Source: Phylloscopus collybita (Eukaryota; Chordata; Aves; Passeriformes; Phylloscopidae). Taken from it: a DNA stretch of 64,000 nucleotides. The DNA lies in NCBI GenBank assembly GCA_027886175.1, contig JAJNNQ010000137.1, forward strand, positions 3,166,001 to 3,230,000. Reading direction: 5' to 3'. The notes below the pieces were generated by a model. The model was not told the DNA's origin and made no database searches. It saw nothing but the letters and a program-made list of their open reading frames with translations. This document shows positions 35,786 to 49,347 of the stretch, one piece after another. Position numbers and translations under genes: made by a program. Numbering within the stretch: position 1 is the first letter of the stretch; each line of letters starts with the position of its first letter.

Positions 35786-38700
35786 AACATGAACAGAAAA
35801 CATCCCCATTAAAATCTGTGTGGAATTTCATCTCCCTTCTGCAGCCACGCTGGCAAGTAATGTGGAAGATTTCCTTGTATCCCACGAGGACAGGAAGGCA
35901 GGAACAGGGGGATTAAGTTGGCATCAATGTGATTGCCAGCCAGAGAGGAGCCTGTGAGATGAGCCAGGGAGCAAGGTGTAAAGTCCAGCAGGTCACACCA
36001 GATCTAAAGGGGGTTATTAAGGAGTATTCCCAACTGGGCATTCACAAGATACATTTCTACACAGAAAAACATCCTTAGCATTTCATAATTTCAAGCCAGT
36101 AAACCAACATCCTGTGTGTTATATTTATCCTTAGAAGCAAACAAGGAACAAAAAAATTGCAGTGCCTGCAGAGAGATTGGATGGTGGCTCGGTGATAAGG
36201 GGGAAGTGGGTTTCATTTTTCATGAGTGCTTTCCCCTCTCACTGGCTTCTGATCTGAGTCATCACAGTGCTGCTCTGAGGCAGGTATTCACATTAAAAGC
36301 AATAACTACTTAATTAAACTTCAGGTACTCTGAACTGTTCAAGCACACATAAAAAAAGGGAAAACATACATATTTCTTCTGGTAAATGGTTGTCACACAT
36401 TCATTTCTGATAGAATACATCAGCAGTGCAGTGAGACAGGACACATTTTGCTTGTATTAACAATGATAAAAAGCAAATCAAGATTGCTTCTTTCCCTTCA
36501 GTTGTGTCAGACTAAAGGCCTCCAGAAAGGGGAGTGAATGTCCACTCCAGGAAAGGGAGCATGGAAGCTTTCCTGCTCTGATTCTGAACAAGCATGAGAC
36601 TTTTCCAATCTGGAATTTGTCCTGAGATTTTCCCATAGAAAGCCTGTGACTATTTAAAACATGTACAACTACCCAATAAAAGAAGCAATTATTCATAACA
36701 GAGGAAAAATTATTAATTTTTTTTCGACAAATAATTCCTGACTAGGGAGATGGGAGATACTTAGGATCAACAAGAAACAGTTCATGGAAGCCCATTCCCT
36801 CCAACCTCTCCCCTCTTGTTTATAGAGCCATGCGAATATAGAAAAAAACCCCAGAATATTCAACCCTCTCTGAGGGATTCCCACTTTATTTTCTTATTCA
36901 GATTGTCTGGGCCACGTGCCAACTTCCCTTTGTGCAAAGGCACAGCCAGAGCTTGCTGGCCTTTCTTCTAGTCCTGAGATGTTCCTGGGAGCTGATGAAA
37001 TCCCAGGTGGCAAAGCAACCTCCCAGGGAGCAGGATGAGTGTGTGTGCAGTGCCCTTGTGAGCTGGGAGAGGTGTGACCCAGTGGCACCTCCACACTGAC
37101 AGCAAGGTTTTTCCTGTCTGGGTTAGGGAGAAATGCTCCTGTTCCCACTTCATTAATCAAACTGGGAAAATGTATAGGCTCTTACCAAGAATTTAAATTC
37201 ACCTGAACAACAGATGAGCAACACTTTAAATGGTTTGTCTGAGCCTTTTGGATATGATGTTATCTGGCCATTTGTATCCAGGACCAAACCAATTTGTTGG
37301 AGCCACAGGCATGGGTTTTCTTCCACATCCAGTAGCCAAAATGCCCTTTTGAACAGTGGGAAATCAGAACACAATGTGATTTAACCCCTAGGTCTCTTTT
37401 ATGGATCTTGTTCCTAACATAAGAACATGGTGTTTTGCAACACTGGACTATCCTCTTTATTTTTTTTTTTTAATGACTACTCTGTATTTTAAAGCTTGAG
37501 TAAACTTTTGAGGCATTTCTCTTATCTACACACTAGACATAAAATTTTCATACCACGCAGGGCATTTTACTGTGATCACAGCATCTTTTAGCACATCCAC
37601 CTGCAGCAGACTGTGACTTGATTCTGCAGGATGTTGGACATGACTGAGAGGATGGCTGGTACCCCATGGGCTTGGTTTAGCGGTTTAGGGTAGGAGCTGA
37701 GTCAGAATTTATGGAAAGATATCAGATCCCAAGATTTACAACCTCATTCTTGACAAAGGCTCGCAGAAACCTTGCAGTCCTCAAACCCAGTTTTGCTGCT
37801 GTGTTAGCCAAAGAGCTGGGAAACAAAACTCCCCACGTTTTTGTACTCCAGATGTGAACTTTACCTCATCTAATGCTGACTGTCTGAAAGCCCAGTGCCC
37901 ACATGGCTCATGACTCCCTCTGTAGTGTCTGTAGGGTGTGACTCATCTCATACTAATGAGATTTTTAGATGAATTGCATGAATCACATTTAGAGAAGTAT
38001 TCTCCTCTTTCCACTGATGATGTAGGTTAGACAACCAGCTCAGATGGGTCTGTCAACATTGTGACTGGAGATATGGAAGACAAATCCCACACTTTTGTTC
38101 CTTTCTTCAGCTCAAGAAACAGAGCAAGGAGGTCTGCAGGTAGAATTTGAATGATAAAAATAGCTGTGAATGAATTAACAGAAATGCCAGCCTCTGCAAC
38201 TTTAGCATTGCTAATTTGAAGGATGTGTATCAGTCATAAACTGCTGGGCTCACCAAAAACTGGATTCACATTTGTGGTGTAAAAACATTAATAACTAAAG
38301 CAGCACCAAAATTTAGCCTGATTAGTTGTTGAGGTTTCCTGTTTATTAATTATTCTTTTTGTATTTCATTTTGGAAATACACCAAACTGCAGTGGGGGAA
38401 AGTGAGCTTAGGATGCAAAAAAGGTTGTTGACACGTTTCTCACTGGATGAGTGTTCATAACTCTTAAACTTCTTGGATTTGCTTCAGTTCATCTCATCGT
38501 GATTTCTCTTAAGCAAAAACCATATTCTAAATTCCTTTTTCATCTTTCAAGTCCCCTTACTCCTCAATCACCCTGCTGGCATCAGTCAGATCACCCTAGG
38601 AGTGGTATGCTATGGGAAGGGAGGATGCAGCCTGCCCAGAGTGACTAATTTGGATTTTCAGCTCCTTTTCTGAAGCTTCATTTTTATTTTTTCTCTTTAT

Positions 38701-39168
38701 TCCATTATTCATGTCTCAGTCTGTAGCTACTCCAAAGACAGCATTGTAGTCCCTGTCACAGGGATGTGTTTGTTGAATGCAATGGGGTCCTTTCTGGGGG
38801 ATGTTGAGCTGCCCTTTTGAGCTTCTTTACTCTTTGGTGATTTGCTGAATCCAGCTTCCTTTTGTTCTTCTTTCTTTCGGCGTGTGCTCACTTCACAGCT
38901 GAGCATTTTCTGGACGTGGTGTCTTCCCTGCACATATCCTGCTCCACAGCTGTGGTGCCCTGGAATTTTCAGGGGTTGCTGTGGGCACTCAGTCTTTTGT
39001 TCTGGTTAGAAATTCCTCACAGCTGACCATTTTGTACCACCACCAGCTCCTTAACTGATATCTAGTAGAATTCCTGAGATGTAAAATGAAGGTCCTTTTC
39101 TCTTCTGTGGTGAGAGCACCCTGCCCTCTCCATCCTCCAGTTCCAGTGTTCCCCTTTTTGAAGCCATA
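35786..39168. other. noncoding stretch, no gene seen
   Basis: About 3.4 kb of unique-looking sequence. Small frames of at most 88 codons, no strong repeats, a T11 run near 37461-37471. Confidence 0.6.
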
Positions 39169-39213
39169 ACAAATTTATTTATTTACTCTGTAAAAGAGTA
39201 AATAAATATTTGT
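39169..39213. other. AT-rich hairpin
   Basis: The arm 39176-39189 pairs with 39195-39208 (14 bp) around the 5-base loop GTAAA. Skipping a 2-base T bulge, a further 5 bp pair (39169-39173 with 39209-39213). It resembles a short inverted duplication of TAAATAAA-type sequence. Function unknown. Confidence 0.7.
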
Positions 39214-41979
39214 CATTTTATTTGTGGTGGTCCATGCTATCACCCGATTCTGCATGAAGTTCACCCAGTTCCTTCCTGACATATGCCTGTCTACTCTATT
39301 TCAAGGAGCGATACGAGGAGCTGGAATGGGAAAAGGGAAAATACTACTTTGAAGGAGATGAAAAAGGATTTGAAACAACCTGCATTGGCTCCAGCCCAGT
39401 CCTTCTTTGGTTTGTTGATCAGTCAGTCCCCACCAGTGTGCATCACTGTGCCTCTGCCTGATAGCAAGATAGCAGCTCTGGGGTCTGATCACTTTGAACT
39501 CCCCTCCCCGTCTTTTTCATCTCAGATTTCAAAACCCCTTGAGGCTGCACCGTGGACTTTCTTGACAAGTCAGCAACTGTTAATGTCTTCAGAAAACAGC
39601 CTGAAAACCTGAAAACAGTCACTCTTGCTCTGACAGGGACGTGCAATCACAGTAACACCCTTCCCCGAGCCTGCAGCGAGCGCAGGAACCCTTTGAAAGT
39701 CAGTAAACATGCAGCTCTCCCTAACCCTTGCCATCTTCTTCCTTCCCTCTGGGCTGGAGGCTCTTCCCTCCTCTATTTGTCTGACAAACATTTTACACAG
39801 TGAGCAGAAGTTAATGGTTTAGTTACAGAACAGAGAAGCAATAATTTTTTTTTTTTTTTATCATGCCAAAAAGTTCCTGATTGAATTGTCCTCTGTGTGG
39901 TATCACTTCAGCATATGGGACTGAAAACCTTGAGTCCAGGGAAGCTTTTTTCTCTTCCTATTATTTCACAATCCAATGTGAGCAATTCCAAGTCTCAGGA
40001 TACTCTCTAAAGTTACACACCTCAGTGCTATGGATTTGGTAATTCCTGGCTGCACAGGGAGAAAGGATCTGGGTGTGCCAGACAGGGAGGTTTGCTGGAA
40101 GACACACAGCAGTGGAAGTGGTTGTGTAAAATTATTTGACTTCATAGAGAAAATGGAGGGGGTGTGCAGTGCTGGAAAAAGCAGTAAAGTCCGGCAGCTG
40201 TTCATTTGTTGGGCCCAAAAGCCTTTGTCACACAGCATGGACATCTGAGCACCAGAGTGAGTGTATTTTGACAAGATGTTAATGGGCTGTGACTCTTCTG
40301 TCTCTCTGGATTTGTCAGGTCCTTGTGGAAGGGGTTTAAATGTAAATGAAGTAATTTTTAAACACAGGACCCAGGGAGGTTTGTCTTCACCCTGGGGTGC
40401 ACATGCAGTGTAGGGCATATGAGCAACACTAAATGTTGGTGAGGACAACCTCAGTCTGTTCTTTAGCCCCAGCTCCACCACTTACAAGACAGAATAGCTG
40501 TATTTAAATGTGAAATAGTAGGAAAAACACATGTATTTTCATTACTCTCACTTTTCAAAATGTGAGAAATGTTAACAGTCCATGAATAGTAGAATAGATA
40601 AAACACTGGACTTAAAAGAATGGTCAAGACAAACTTCTGACAAAGATGGTAATCCTCAACATTTGCTGTCTCTGTCATGGCAAAGAGGTTGTGGACTTGG
40701 AAGGAGCAATGAGTAGAGTTTGGCTTCATAAAAATCCTCATTTGATTATCACATGAGGGAATATCCTCTTGACCACAGAAGGATGTCAACCTGTGGCTTT
40801 CTATCTTCATGTCCAACTCACTAAAAAAAACCCTCTCAGTCTTTCACTGAGCCTTATTTGATCTTGACCTCCTTGGATGGTCAGCACTCTTCAAAAAACT
40901 GTATCCCTGAGATTTCCAGGGTTTTTTTTCTCCATGTACAGTGTGAACTTTAGAGTGATCTCAACCCTGGTCATATCTTCAGAGACAATGGCAGACTTCA
41001 GCTGGAATGTTAGAAAATTCCATCAAAAATTGTCTGCAGTGAACACATATGCATGGAAATACCATTTTTACTTGTTTCCCATCAGCTCTTCACCTTTTTT
41101 GATGGGACTGGAACCATCAGATCACCTTGACAGAAGCTGGAAGAAGAGATAATATTAAAGATTTAATACCTTTGGAGACCTCCTTCTCAGATGTAGGATC
41201 ATCCAAATATCCTTGGTGACAGCCTGTCTCTAGTGATATCAAGGAAAGAACAGTGGTACTTTTTTATTGGGCAGAGCACTCAAAATATTTTAAAAGCTTT
41301 GGCGTTAACACTGTTTTGTTATTTTATTCATAGAAGTCTTGACAAGGTCAGACCTTCCCATTTTTTAAAAAATAAAATATATTAATTGCAAAGCATTTGG
41401 CAACTTAGGAAAACAATTTATGGTTTAGCAGATAAAATAACCTGAGAAGATGTCCAGATGTTGTAGAAGTTGTTGGTGCTGCTGTGGCTCCTTTGGACAA
41501 GGATCACTGATGGAAATGTTTTGTAAAAATGTAATAGGATGTAGATTATATGGCCTGTTTGTAAATGCAATATAAATGCCATTGAAGCATTAATTATATT
41601 CTTTTGATTTATCAAAACAGATTTTGCATGGGATGAAAATTTCACATAAACCCTCAGAATATTTGCCCTGTCTATTTTTTCCTTAAGCAGCAGCTTGTAG
41701 ATCTAATGGTGTTAAAAATGGAGGGGACATTCCTGAGGGCAAGTGAAGTCCTCCACCCTCCCTATGTTAGCAGATCCTTCAGGCAGCGTCATCCACACAT
41801 CTGATAACTTCAGAGTGTCCAAAAAAAAAAAAAAATCATCTTTTTGTATGTCAGCCATGGTTCTCTCATACAGTCAGGAATATGGAGATTCCTGGAATTT
41901 TACAGCACCGGATTATGGGAGGGAGGATGAGGATTCTTGCTGCTTGTCTTAGAATATAAACTCCTTGCTTAGGCAGCAG
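39214..41979. other. noncoding stretch, no gene seen
   Basis: Unique-looking sequence. Frames of 109 codons (plus, 39283-39612) and 171 codons (minus, 39966-40481) are present, but neither shows a recognisable domain. T14 near 39846-39859 and A14 near 41822-41835. Confidence 0.55.
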
Positions 41980-42530
41980 ACTGTTAATTTACTTCTGTTT
42001 TGGCTATTAGCTTAAAAATTGCATATTTGTGAGACTATCTCTAAAAACAGTGGGCTGGGTCACAAAACAGATAGAGAATAATCACTAATTAATCAGCCAT
42101 CAGACTAATAATGGGCCTTCAGTTTTGCCAACAAACCCTGCTACTAAATCTCACCCTCATTACCAATAACTACCAATTTAGAGTCTGTGTTACTGCACCA
42201 GTTTTATTAATGTCACATTCAGGAGGATACCGTAGCAATAAACTGGCATAAGGCTGTAAAAATAAGGGTTGTTGTACATATTAATAATGAATCTTACAGT
42301 GCACTTTAATATTCTGGATCCAAGCTGCCTGGGTTTATAATCAGAAGAGGAAAAAGGCAAATCAATCAATCTTCCTCACCTGATCCTGCAGCGGCCACCT
42401 AACTCGTCACGGTGATATATATGGGCACAGTATCTTGTTGCAAAAATCTTATTATTAAAGCAACACTATTAGTTCTGATTTGTTATAATGCCTTCTAATA
42501 AGCATGGCAATAAGTTCCTAAATGATTTAT
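41980..42530. other. CNE-like AT-rich block
   Basis: A long non-repetitive stretch dense in homeodomain and HOX/PBX-like cores ('cactaattaatcagccatca' near 42084, 'catattaataatgaatctta' near 42277, 'aatcaatcaatc' near 42361). This is the most CNE-like block in the window by eye. No open frame of note. Conservation needs alignment. Confidence 0.35.
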
Positions 42531-43963
42531 GGGGGTGCTGTTTTAAGCAGGCGCCGTCTGCAATCTCTCCAGGAGATGGTTTGGGTGGTTGATGAGGAGC
42601 TGGGGGGGAAGTGGAGGTCTCTGAGCAAGAGGAGAGAACTCTCTTTATGTGGACTTAGTCCAGGGCTCAATCCTTCCTCCAGGTCTTCTCCATGTGGAAA
42701 AAACATCTAAAGGTAAAGGACATCAGAGCAGCCAGAAAACTATTGCTTCATTTCCCCTTTCTGCCATAGAAGACCCTTGCTGTCACCTTGGATGAGAGAG
42801 CTGAATCCCAGTTTGAAAGCATGTAAGAAATCTGTGTGATTTATGGGGTTTAGGGATCTCACTGGTTTTAGGTCTTAGTAAACCAGACATATTTCATAGC
42901 ATTTCCTTCTAACACCAGAATGGTGAAAGAGGTTAACAGTTGCAATGTACTCATATTGAGATGAGAGGGCCCAAATAAAGGCTTAGAGGAAGAGTCCTCA
43001 CCTTTCCTCCATAATTCCACAGCCCTCCTTGCCTCCATACTGACCACCAGTGGTCTGAGTTTAGCTGCTATTAGATAGAGCTGACTTTGTGTCCTCTGGG
43101 AAGGAGGAATAAAGAGCTCATGGGAACATTCAATGACAGAGAGACTTGGACAGATCAGATGGCACAACAGCCTGCTCTGACCATCCCTGGGGCAGAACTT
43201 CTTGGGAGATGGGTTTAGGCCAGCATGGAATTAAGCCATGTCTCCTGGCCAAGCATGGTCAATCCAACAGCACAATGTGAGCAGCAGCATCCCTCTGCTC
43301 CAAATTTAACACCTCCTCATGGTGGGATCAGGTGGCTGAACCAGTCCTACTAAATCCTGTCCGTGACTATGCTCTTCACCTTCCACTCTTCCTGGCTTGG
43401 AAGAAGAAGATCTCTGGTTCCACTGCCAGTCACAGCTGCAACATCTCTTCCACGGGCAGTAAATTGTCAGTCAGAGTGATCTGCCAGAGGACAACTCACC
43501 CAGCAGATGTCCCACCCAAACCATGGTGAGGAAGAAAACTATCATCATGGGGGGATTGCATGGCTCCCCTCACTGCTGTTGCTAAGCTTCAGCTGGGGGG
43601 TCAGAGACATGAGGGCAGGAGGAGGTGGCACAACCAAGCTGGATGCAGGGTAAGCGTGGATTTGCACTTAAAACCTTGACACCCAGCCAAGGGTTTCATT
43701 TTCCCCGTCGTGAGATGATTGCTCCTGTCTGCCGTGGAACCAGTGGGCTTTTAACTGTAGCTGCAGCTATTAATTTAACACAAAGAACAGCATTTCTGTT
43801 CCTTTCAAGTGGAACCTGTCATTTGAGTCTAATGACTCTGATTACAGTCCCCACTAGCTGGTGATGGACAGGGCTCTTCCCCTTCCAGCAAGCTGAGGAG
43901 CAAGGCCAGGTGGCATCAGCAGCAACATGAATAAATAACTCTGTTTTCATTACTACAGTGAAG
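42531..43963. other. noncoding stretch, no gene seen
   Basis: Unique-looking sequence, somewhat richer in G and C than the flanking blocks. Frames up to 99 codons (minus, 42868-43167), with no family recognised. Confidence 0.6.
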
Positions 43964-44070
43964 GTTTGTAACCTGGACTAGGTTTACAAGTAAATTGGTT
44001 TCCAATTGTAACCTGGGCTAGGTCTAATTTGTAACCTGGACTAGATCTTCAAGTAAATTGGTTTCTGATT
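43964..44070. repeat. local partial triplication
   Basis: A unit of about 41 bp beginning 'tttgtaacctggactagg' and ending 'aagtaaattggttt' occurs at 43964-44004 and again at 44028-44070. A 22-bp half copy ('ttgtaacctgggctagg', then TCTAA) lies between them. The pattern fits slippage or unequal exchange. Confidence 0.85.
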
Positions 44071-44279
44071 AGAGAAGGATGGGAGTAAAAGATGCCTGGA
44101 GTCAAGTCCAGGGGTGGACTCCCACTTGGTGTAAAATGATGTGGTGTAACTTCTATTTGATGGTGTTTAAGGCTCTGTCCTGGTTAAGGACTGCAGAATT
44201 GTGTGTATGACTAAGATAAAGAAAAGCCCAACTTAGACAGGCCTTGCCAAGTTTCTTACTGACTTGGCACACTGAAATG

Positions 44280-45640
44280 TTTATGGAAAAATTACAGAGG
44301 TTCTATTAAATGGAGTTAAAATTCTCTGCTTTATAGTGAAAGTTTACTGTCTTGTTGCAGTGGCACTGAGTAGAATTTGGATGAAAAAAATCACAAAAAC
44401 ATTACCCTGAGGAAAGCACCAGATAATCACCCTATTAAGCATTTGCTTTCTATCACAGTTTAGCTACCTTACACATCAATTTTCCAAGTATTTCCTAACT
44501 GCATTGGATAAGTCATTAAAATAGAACTCTGAGTGGCTGCAGAGATCACTTCTGTCAGGTTTATCACAACGTATCACCTTGCTGTTGACTAAAAATAATT
44601 CCCATTCAATTGGTTTGTTTTAACTAAGCATCAGAGGTTTGTCTTCTCTATGTTCACATTTCACTGAAGCCCAGATTTCAGGAGGGACAATGGCAATGTG
44701 CTCCAGAGCTGCTGAAGATCTTCTGTGTTCAGGTGTGGACAAACCAGGAAAAGGATTATGAACAGAAAGTCATTGCTTGTATGGAAACACTTCACCTTAC
44801 CAATTCTGTACAGGTTAACTCTGCAGCTTCCCTGCCCACTGCCCATCACTTGCAGTTTGCTTGGGGCTGGTGACTTTGCAGCTTTATTTGCTCCATCAGT
44901 TGCTAAATCAGGGCTGAGGGCTGCGAGGTGGTTTTCCCCTGGGAGGCAGGTTTGTTCCCACAGGGACAGATCCTTTCTCCTTCATGCTGCCGGAAGAAAA
45001 TGAATCAGGATCAAAATCTAATTTAAAAGGGAAAAAGATGAAGGCTGTGCTGTTATTGAAGGCAAATCCCTGCAGATCCCTGGGAGTACAGCTGCTGTCC
45101 AATGGAAGCCGCTAATAAACCAAAAATAGCCACGTAAAGGGAAACAACCCATTATTTATATGACAGGTAAACCACATAAAGACTCCTTATCAACTTAACA
45201 TTCTGGGCCAGGTACTTGCTTCTGTAATCTTCAAAAAGTTGAATAGGTAGCCAGCCAGGGGTTTGTTTTTATTCAGTGTTTGTTAGCTACATGGGCACCT
45301 GCCATTTCCCAAGGAGTTGGGCTCCACATGATTTAACACCGCTGCAGGATTGTTTGGCAACATTCCTTCTCAAAGAGGCTACCAGCAATCAATTAGCTCT
45401 TTTCATGATTTAGACATTTTTAAGTGTTTCTAATCTTCCTTCCCTCCCCACCTTTTATTGTCAACAAATTCGATATTTGTTGCGCTGTCAACGATCTGGT
45501 GCTTTTCTTTCTCTATTATTGTGCATTCTGTGTTTTACAGGAATGTTTAGTTGCTCTGCATGTGACACTAATAATACCTTTTTGGCTAGATGTGGCACTC
45601 CTCTCAAGATCTCAAAATGTTTTGTAAACTTTCATTAACT
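44280..45640. other. CNE-like block, patchy
   Basis: Two AT-rich non-repetitive parts (about 44280-44660 and 45100-45640) flank an ordinary middle. The second includes 'cagcaatcaattagctcttt' and 'taataatacctttttggc', with many ATTA cores. Inferred regulatory character only. Confidence 0.28.
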
Positions 45641-48600
45641 CCGAAGTTCCACATACTGTAATGTCAGTCTAGTCCTTAAGGTGGTTTGGTTTTGTTTTTT
45701 TTTTTTTTCCCAAGTGCTCTTGAGAGGTTTAATCTGCACTCAGATTGATAAAACTGTGTGGGGAAAAAAAATCAGCTACCCAGTGAAGTGCTCATGATCT
45801 CAGGCTTTTGTATGCAAACATAATGTAAAGTGTAAATGTAAAATTGAGGGGTTTTTTTCAACTTGTTTTTAAGGAGTTTTCTTGACTCTGATCTGTATTG
45901 GGGTAAATTTGTATTTTTGGTTACTCACTCGTGGGGTTTTTACCTTGCAAGTTCCCTCCTTGGATCTCAAAAAGTTCATACCCTTCCCTTCACTGAGCAA
46001 AGAAGGACACAGGTGCTCAGCACAGTGAGCACAGAGCAGCTCCACAGCAGAAACAGGGGCTGGAGAAAGTCACTGTGGGTCACAGGCCCTGTTAGTGCAG
46101 ATTATTCCTAATCCATGCCCCAGAAACTCTGGCTGTCATTTCCTGAGCTGTTGCTGCAATTCTGAGGAGACAGGAGGGTGACTCTGGTGGTGATGGAAGG
46201 GTAATTTGGTCTGAGAGCTCAGGTCCCCTGGAGACAACTGAGTGTGTGAGAGACCTGGGCTACTTTTTATAATAGACAAGTTCATAGCTAGAAAAAAGAA
46301 GTGAAAGAGCAGGAGCATGAGAGGCAAAAATAACAAGGTAAATAAAAAACATAATAACAGTTAAAATGGAAAAAAATCATAACTTTTAAGCTATTAATGT
46401 AACTCAGTAGCTCTTAAGTTTTGAATACCTCAAGAATAATAAATTCTTTCCTCTGATAGCAAAAATATTTTCTCCCTGGCAAATATCCCTGGCTTAAAGT
46501 GCAGATTTATATGTAGAGTGGTTTCATAGTTGCTCCGAACTCCAAGATTTTTCTCCTTGAGCTTCTAAGCTCTGTGTGATTTAAGTGCTGGGGGAAGAAA
46601 TCACTGTTTAATTATTTTTTTTAAATAAGCAAATGTTAAATTTGGAGAGACAAAAATTCTTCATTCAAGCTCTTTTAAGAATGAGCTGTCATGTCGACTA
46701 AAACACTAAAACCAAAGCAGAGGTATAAGTCGTATGGAGTTTAGGTGTACAGTTAATTTAATCCCCTGTGTTTAGTTTAGGAAAAAAAGAAAAAGCACTA
46801 ACAGCTTGATCAACATCCAATTCCTCCTGCTGTAATGCAGAGGAATTGCTGCCAACAGGGCAGCACTCAAGAACATGATGCCAACAATTCACCAGACCAC
46901 CCCATGCAAAGCACAGGACCTGAAATTGCCTCAGACAACTGCCCAGAACTTCAGGTGCTCTGAACTAAATAACTTTCTATTCCTTCTAGAAACTGCAGGT
47001 CTCACTAACCAGCCCCCCTCCCCCCATATTTTCTAGGTCTGTTTTGTATTTTCCTTTGCAGCCAGGCTGGCTGTGCTTGTGTTGCACCAGCTCTGCTGCG
47101 GCGGCGATGAAAAATAAGAGCGGAGGCATCAGACTTCCATACACAAAGATGGAATAAAGAGGTTCACTGACAGACATCCAGTCCTCAGGTTGCAAAGATA
47201 TCTATCACGACACGGAGCCACGTGGTGAAAACACAACATATGGCAGTGTAACCACGACAGTAAATAAAAGTAATTCCCTGTGTCGGCAGCAGGAGAGGAG
47301 CCACCACACGTCATCTGTATTTGTCTCACTCCAGAATGGCTAAAGAAGACAAAGGCAGCTGCAATGGGAAGTGATGGACTAAGAGGCTCCAGTGACGAAT
47401 TTTCTTCTTCCATTTAAGACACAGAAGAAGAATGGGCAGCTTTTCTGATCGTTTCTGTCTCAGACCAGAGTCTTTATGTGGCTGCGGATGAGGCACATCC
47501 ACGACCTCCCTGTGGGAGCCAAGGAGGAGGATTTCTGGAGAAGTGTGATGGAAATTGTCCTGAGTCCCACCACTCCACGTGGGGTTGCACCAGAGGAGAA
47601 GAGTCATTGAGCCCTGAGAAAAGAACAGTGACACCTCTTCCATCGATCCATGATGCTCCCTCTCTTCTTTTCAGAAGCTCCAAAGACCACACCTGGTGTT
47701 TCTTCAGCCACAGACAACATCCTGCATGTCAGAGCCCATGAGGTAGGGTTTGGTTTGACCTCAGAAGCACAAGGCTTTTCACCCTACAAATATTTTACAG
47801 CTGAAAACCATTGGCCTCTTTGCTTCCAGCAGGCACAGTCTCGTTTTGCATCTTTTCTACTCCACTAAGATTTCCAGAAATGAGTGCCTGATACTAAACT
47901 CTTTAAACCCACTCTAATTATGCATATAATTCTCCTGACTTTTGAGAGTAGATTGCTGTTAGTTTTCACTGAGACTTTATCAACTTTGATTAATTATGAA
48001 GATTTACAATGGGATTTTAGAAGTTTACAGTCAGAAATCCAGCTCTGCTTCCAAGGAGTTCCATGGACCACCATTTAAGCAGGACCATCTTTAGAGTCTA
48101 AGTAAAATCCAGTTGTGAAGGCCAGTAGATACCCACAACAAATTTGAGCTGACAGATGTTTTCTCCAGGGCTGAATCTGCACCAAAGTAGAAATCAATCA
48201 CTTCACCCTGAGAGAAACGAGTTAAGTGTGAAAGGAATAAAGTCACCCTGAAAACTCAGAGGAAAAGTAAAGAAGCTTTTGATAAACAATCTTTTTTTTG
48301 ATACTTGGTAGAGTATGGCATACAAGACACCCCAAACAATAAAAATATCTCCTCTCTCTGTGCAGGGAGCTGAATTTAGGGCAATCTGGACTATTGTATC
48401 AACCCCAGGTCTGTGGGATGGGATGGGATGGATCCTACAACAGAGATGCTAACTACAGTCAGCATTTCATGGATCACAGGGGTCAAATTAATTTGTCTTG
48501 CACAACAGTCATGACTACTTGCAAAAAAAGGTGTTAACCAGAGTAGGTCCACTGCAGCAGCTGACACCAGGTTTACATCTGCACTCACAAATAAGCTTTT

Positions 48601-48764
48601 AATCAGTTAAAAACTGGTATTCCCAGACAAACTATATCTTTCCAGACACAGTTCAGCTGGCAGTGTAGCAAACAGCAGATAACGGGAGGAAAGGCATGGA
48701 GGACAAGAAGAAACCAGAAGCAGAGGTCCAAGACTTTTGGTGTTTGTGCAGCTCAGCACTGGTT
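45641..48764. other. noncoding stretch, no gene seen
   Basis: No supported gene. A modest CpG-bearing patch at about 47090-47310 contains a palindromic E-box CCACGTGG (47218-47225). T15 near 45694-45708 and a C-rich 'cccccctccccccc' patch near 47013. Confidence 0.55.
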
Positions 48765-48858
48765 TAGTGCTGGACCTGGCAGCGTTAAGTCAATGGCTGG
48801 ACTCGATGTTCGTAGAGGTCTCTCCCAACCCTAATTATTCTGCGATTCCATGATTCTT
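48765..48858 (+). mobile_element. CR1 3'-terminal fragment
   Basis: 'caatggctggactcgatgtt', 'cgtagaggtctctcccaacc' and 'attctgcgattccatgattc' form the forward CR1 end, including about three copies of its 8-bp terminal repeat. The 5' part is unrecognisable. Confidence 0.88.
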
Positions 48859-48884
48859 TTCTCCGAATCCTGTTGCCGTCTCAA

Positions 48885-48887
<3 letters not shown>

Positions 48888-48943
<56 letters not shown>
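48888..48943. repeat. T56 homopolymer
   Basis: Fifty-six uninterrupted T bases, by far the longest homopolymer in the window, 30 bp after a CR1 end. As a minus-strand poly-A it could mark a retroinsertion whose body lies to the right (48944 onward), but I recognise no such body. Length may also be imprecise in the assembly. Confidence 0.97.
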
Positions 48944-49149
48944 CCCTCACCGTGCCAGCAAATTCTCGTACCTATCTATAGATGGCAGCAACTTTCCAAA
49001 TCTGCTGCAGATGCTGGTGACCCGAGGTGGGCTCTGGCTTCCCACGGCCAGAAGTGCTCCACTGCAGGAAACAGGCAGCAAACTGCACGTGGATTTAATG
49101 GGGTGTGCAAAGAACTTCACTCACTCCTGAGGCGGGGTGGAGGGGGAAA

Positions 49150-49347
49150 ATATATATATATACACACACATATATATTTATATATATATATATATATTTT
49201 TTTAAATGTGCTTCTGAAAAGGTTTGGATTGACAGCAGAGACACGCGTGGGGGTGGAGGAGGCTGTTGAGGGAAGTGGGTGGATTTCTTTTTTGCTGCTA
49301 TTAACTGCCAGCTCAGAAATAGTAAAAATATATATATATATATATTT
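49150..49347. repeat. two AT-dinucleotide arrays flanking 130 bp
   Basis: 49150-49197 is (TA)n with an internal (CA)4-5. 49328-49347 is (AT)n followed by an A run. The segment between them is GC-richer ('agacacgcgtgggggtggag'). Each array can fold on itself, and the two can pair with each other. Confidence 0.92.

Noticed and set aside
39966..40481. 171-codon minus ORF
   Set aside because: No domain, signal or conserved motif recognised; length alone is not enough in 64 kb of vertebrate DNA.
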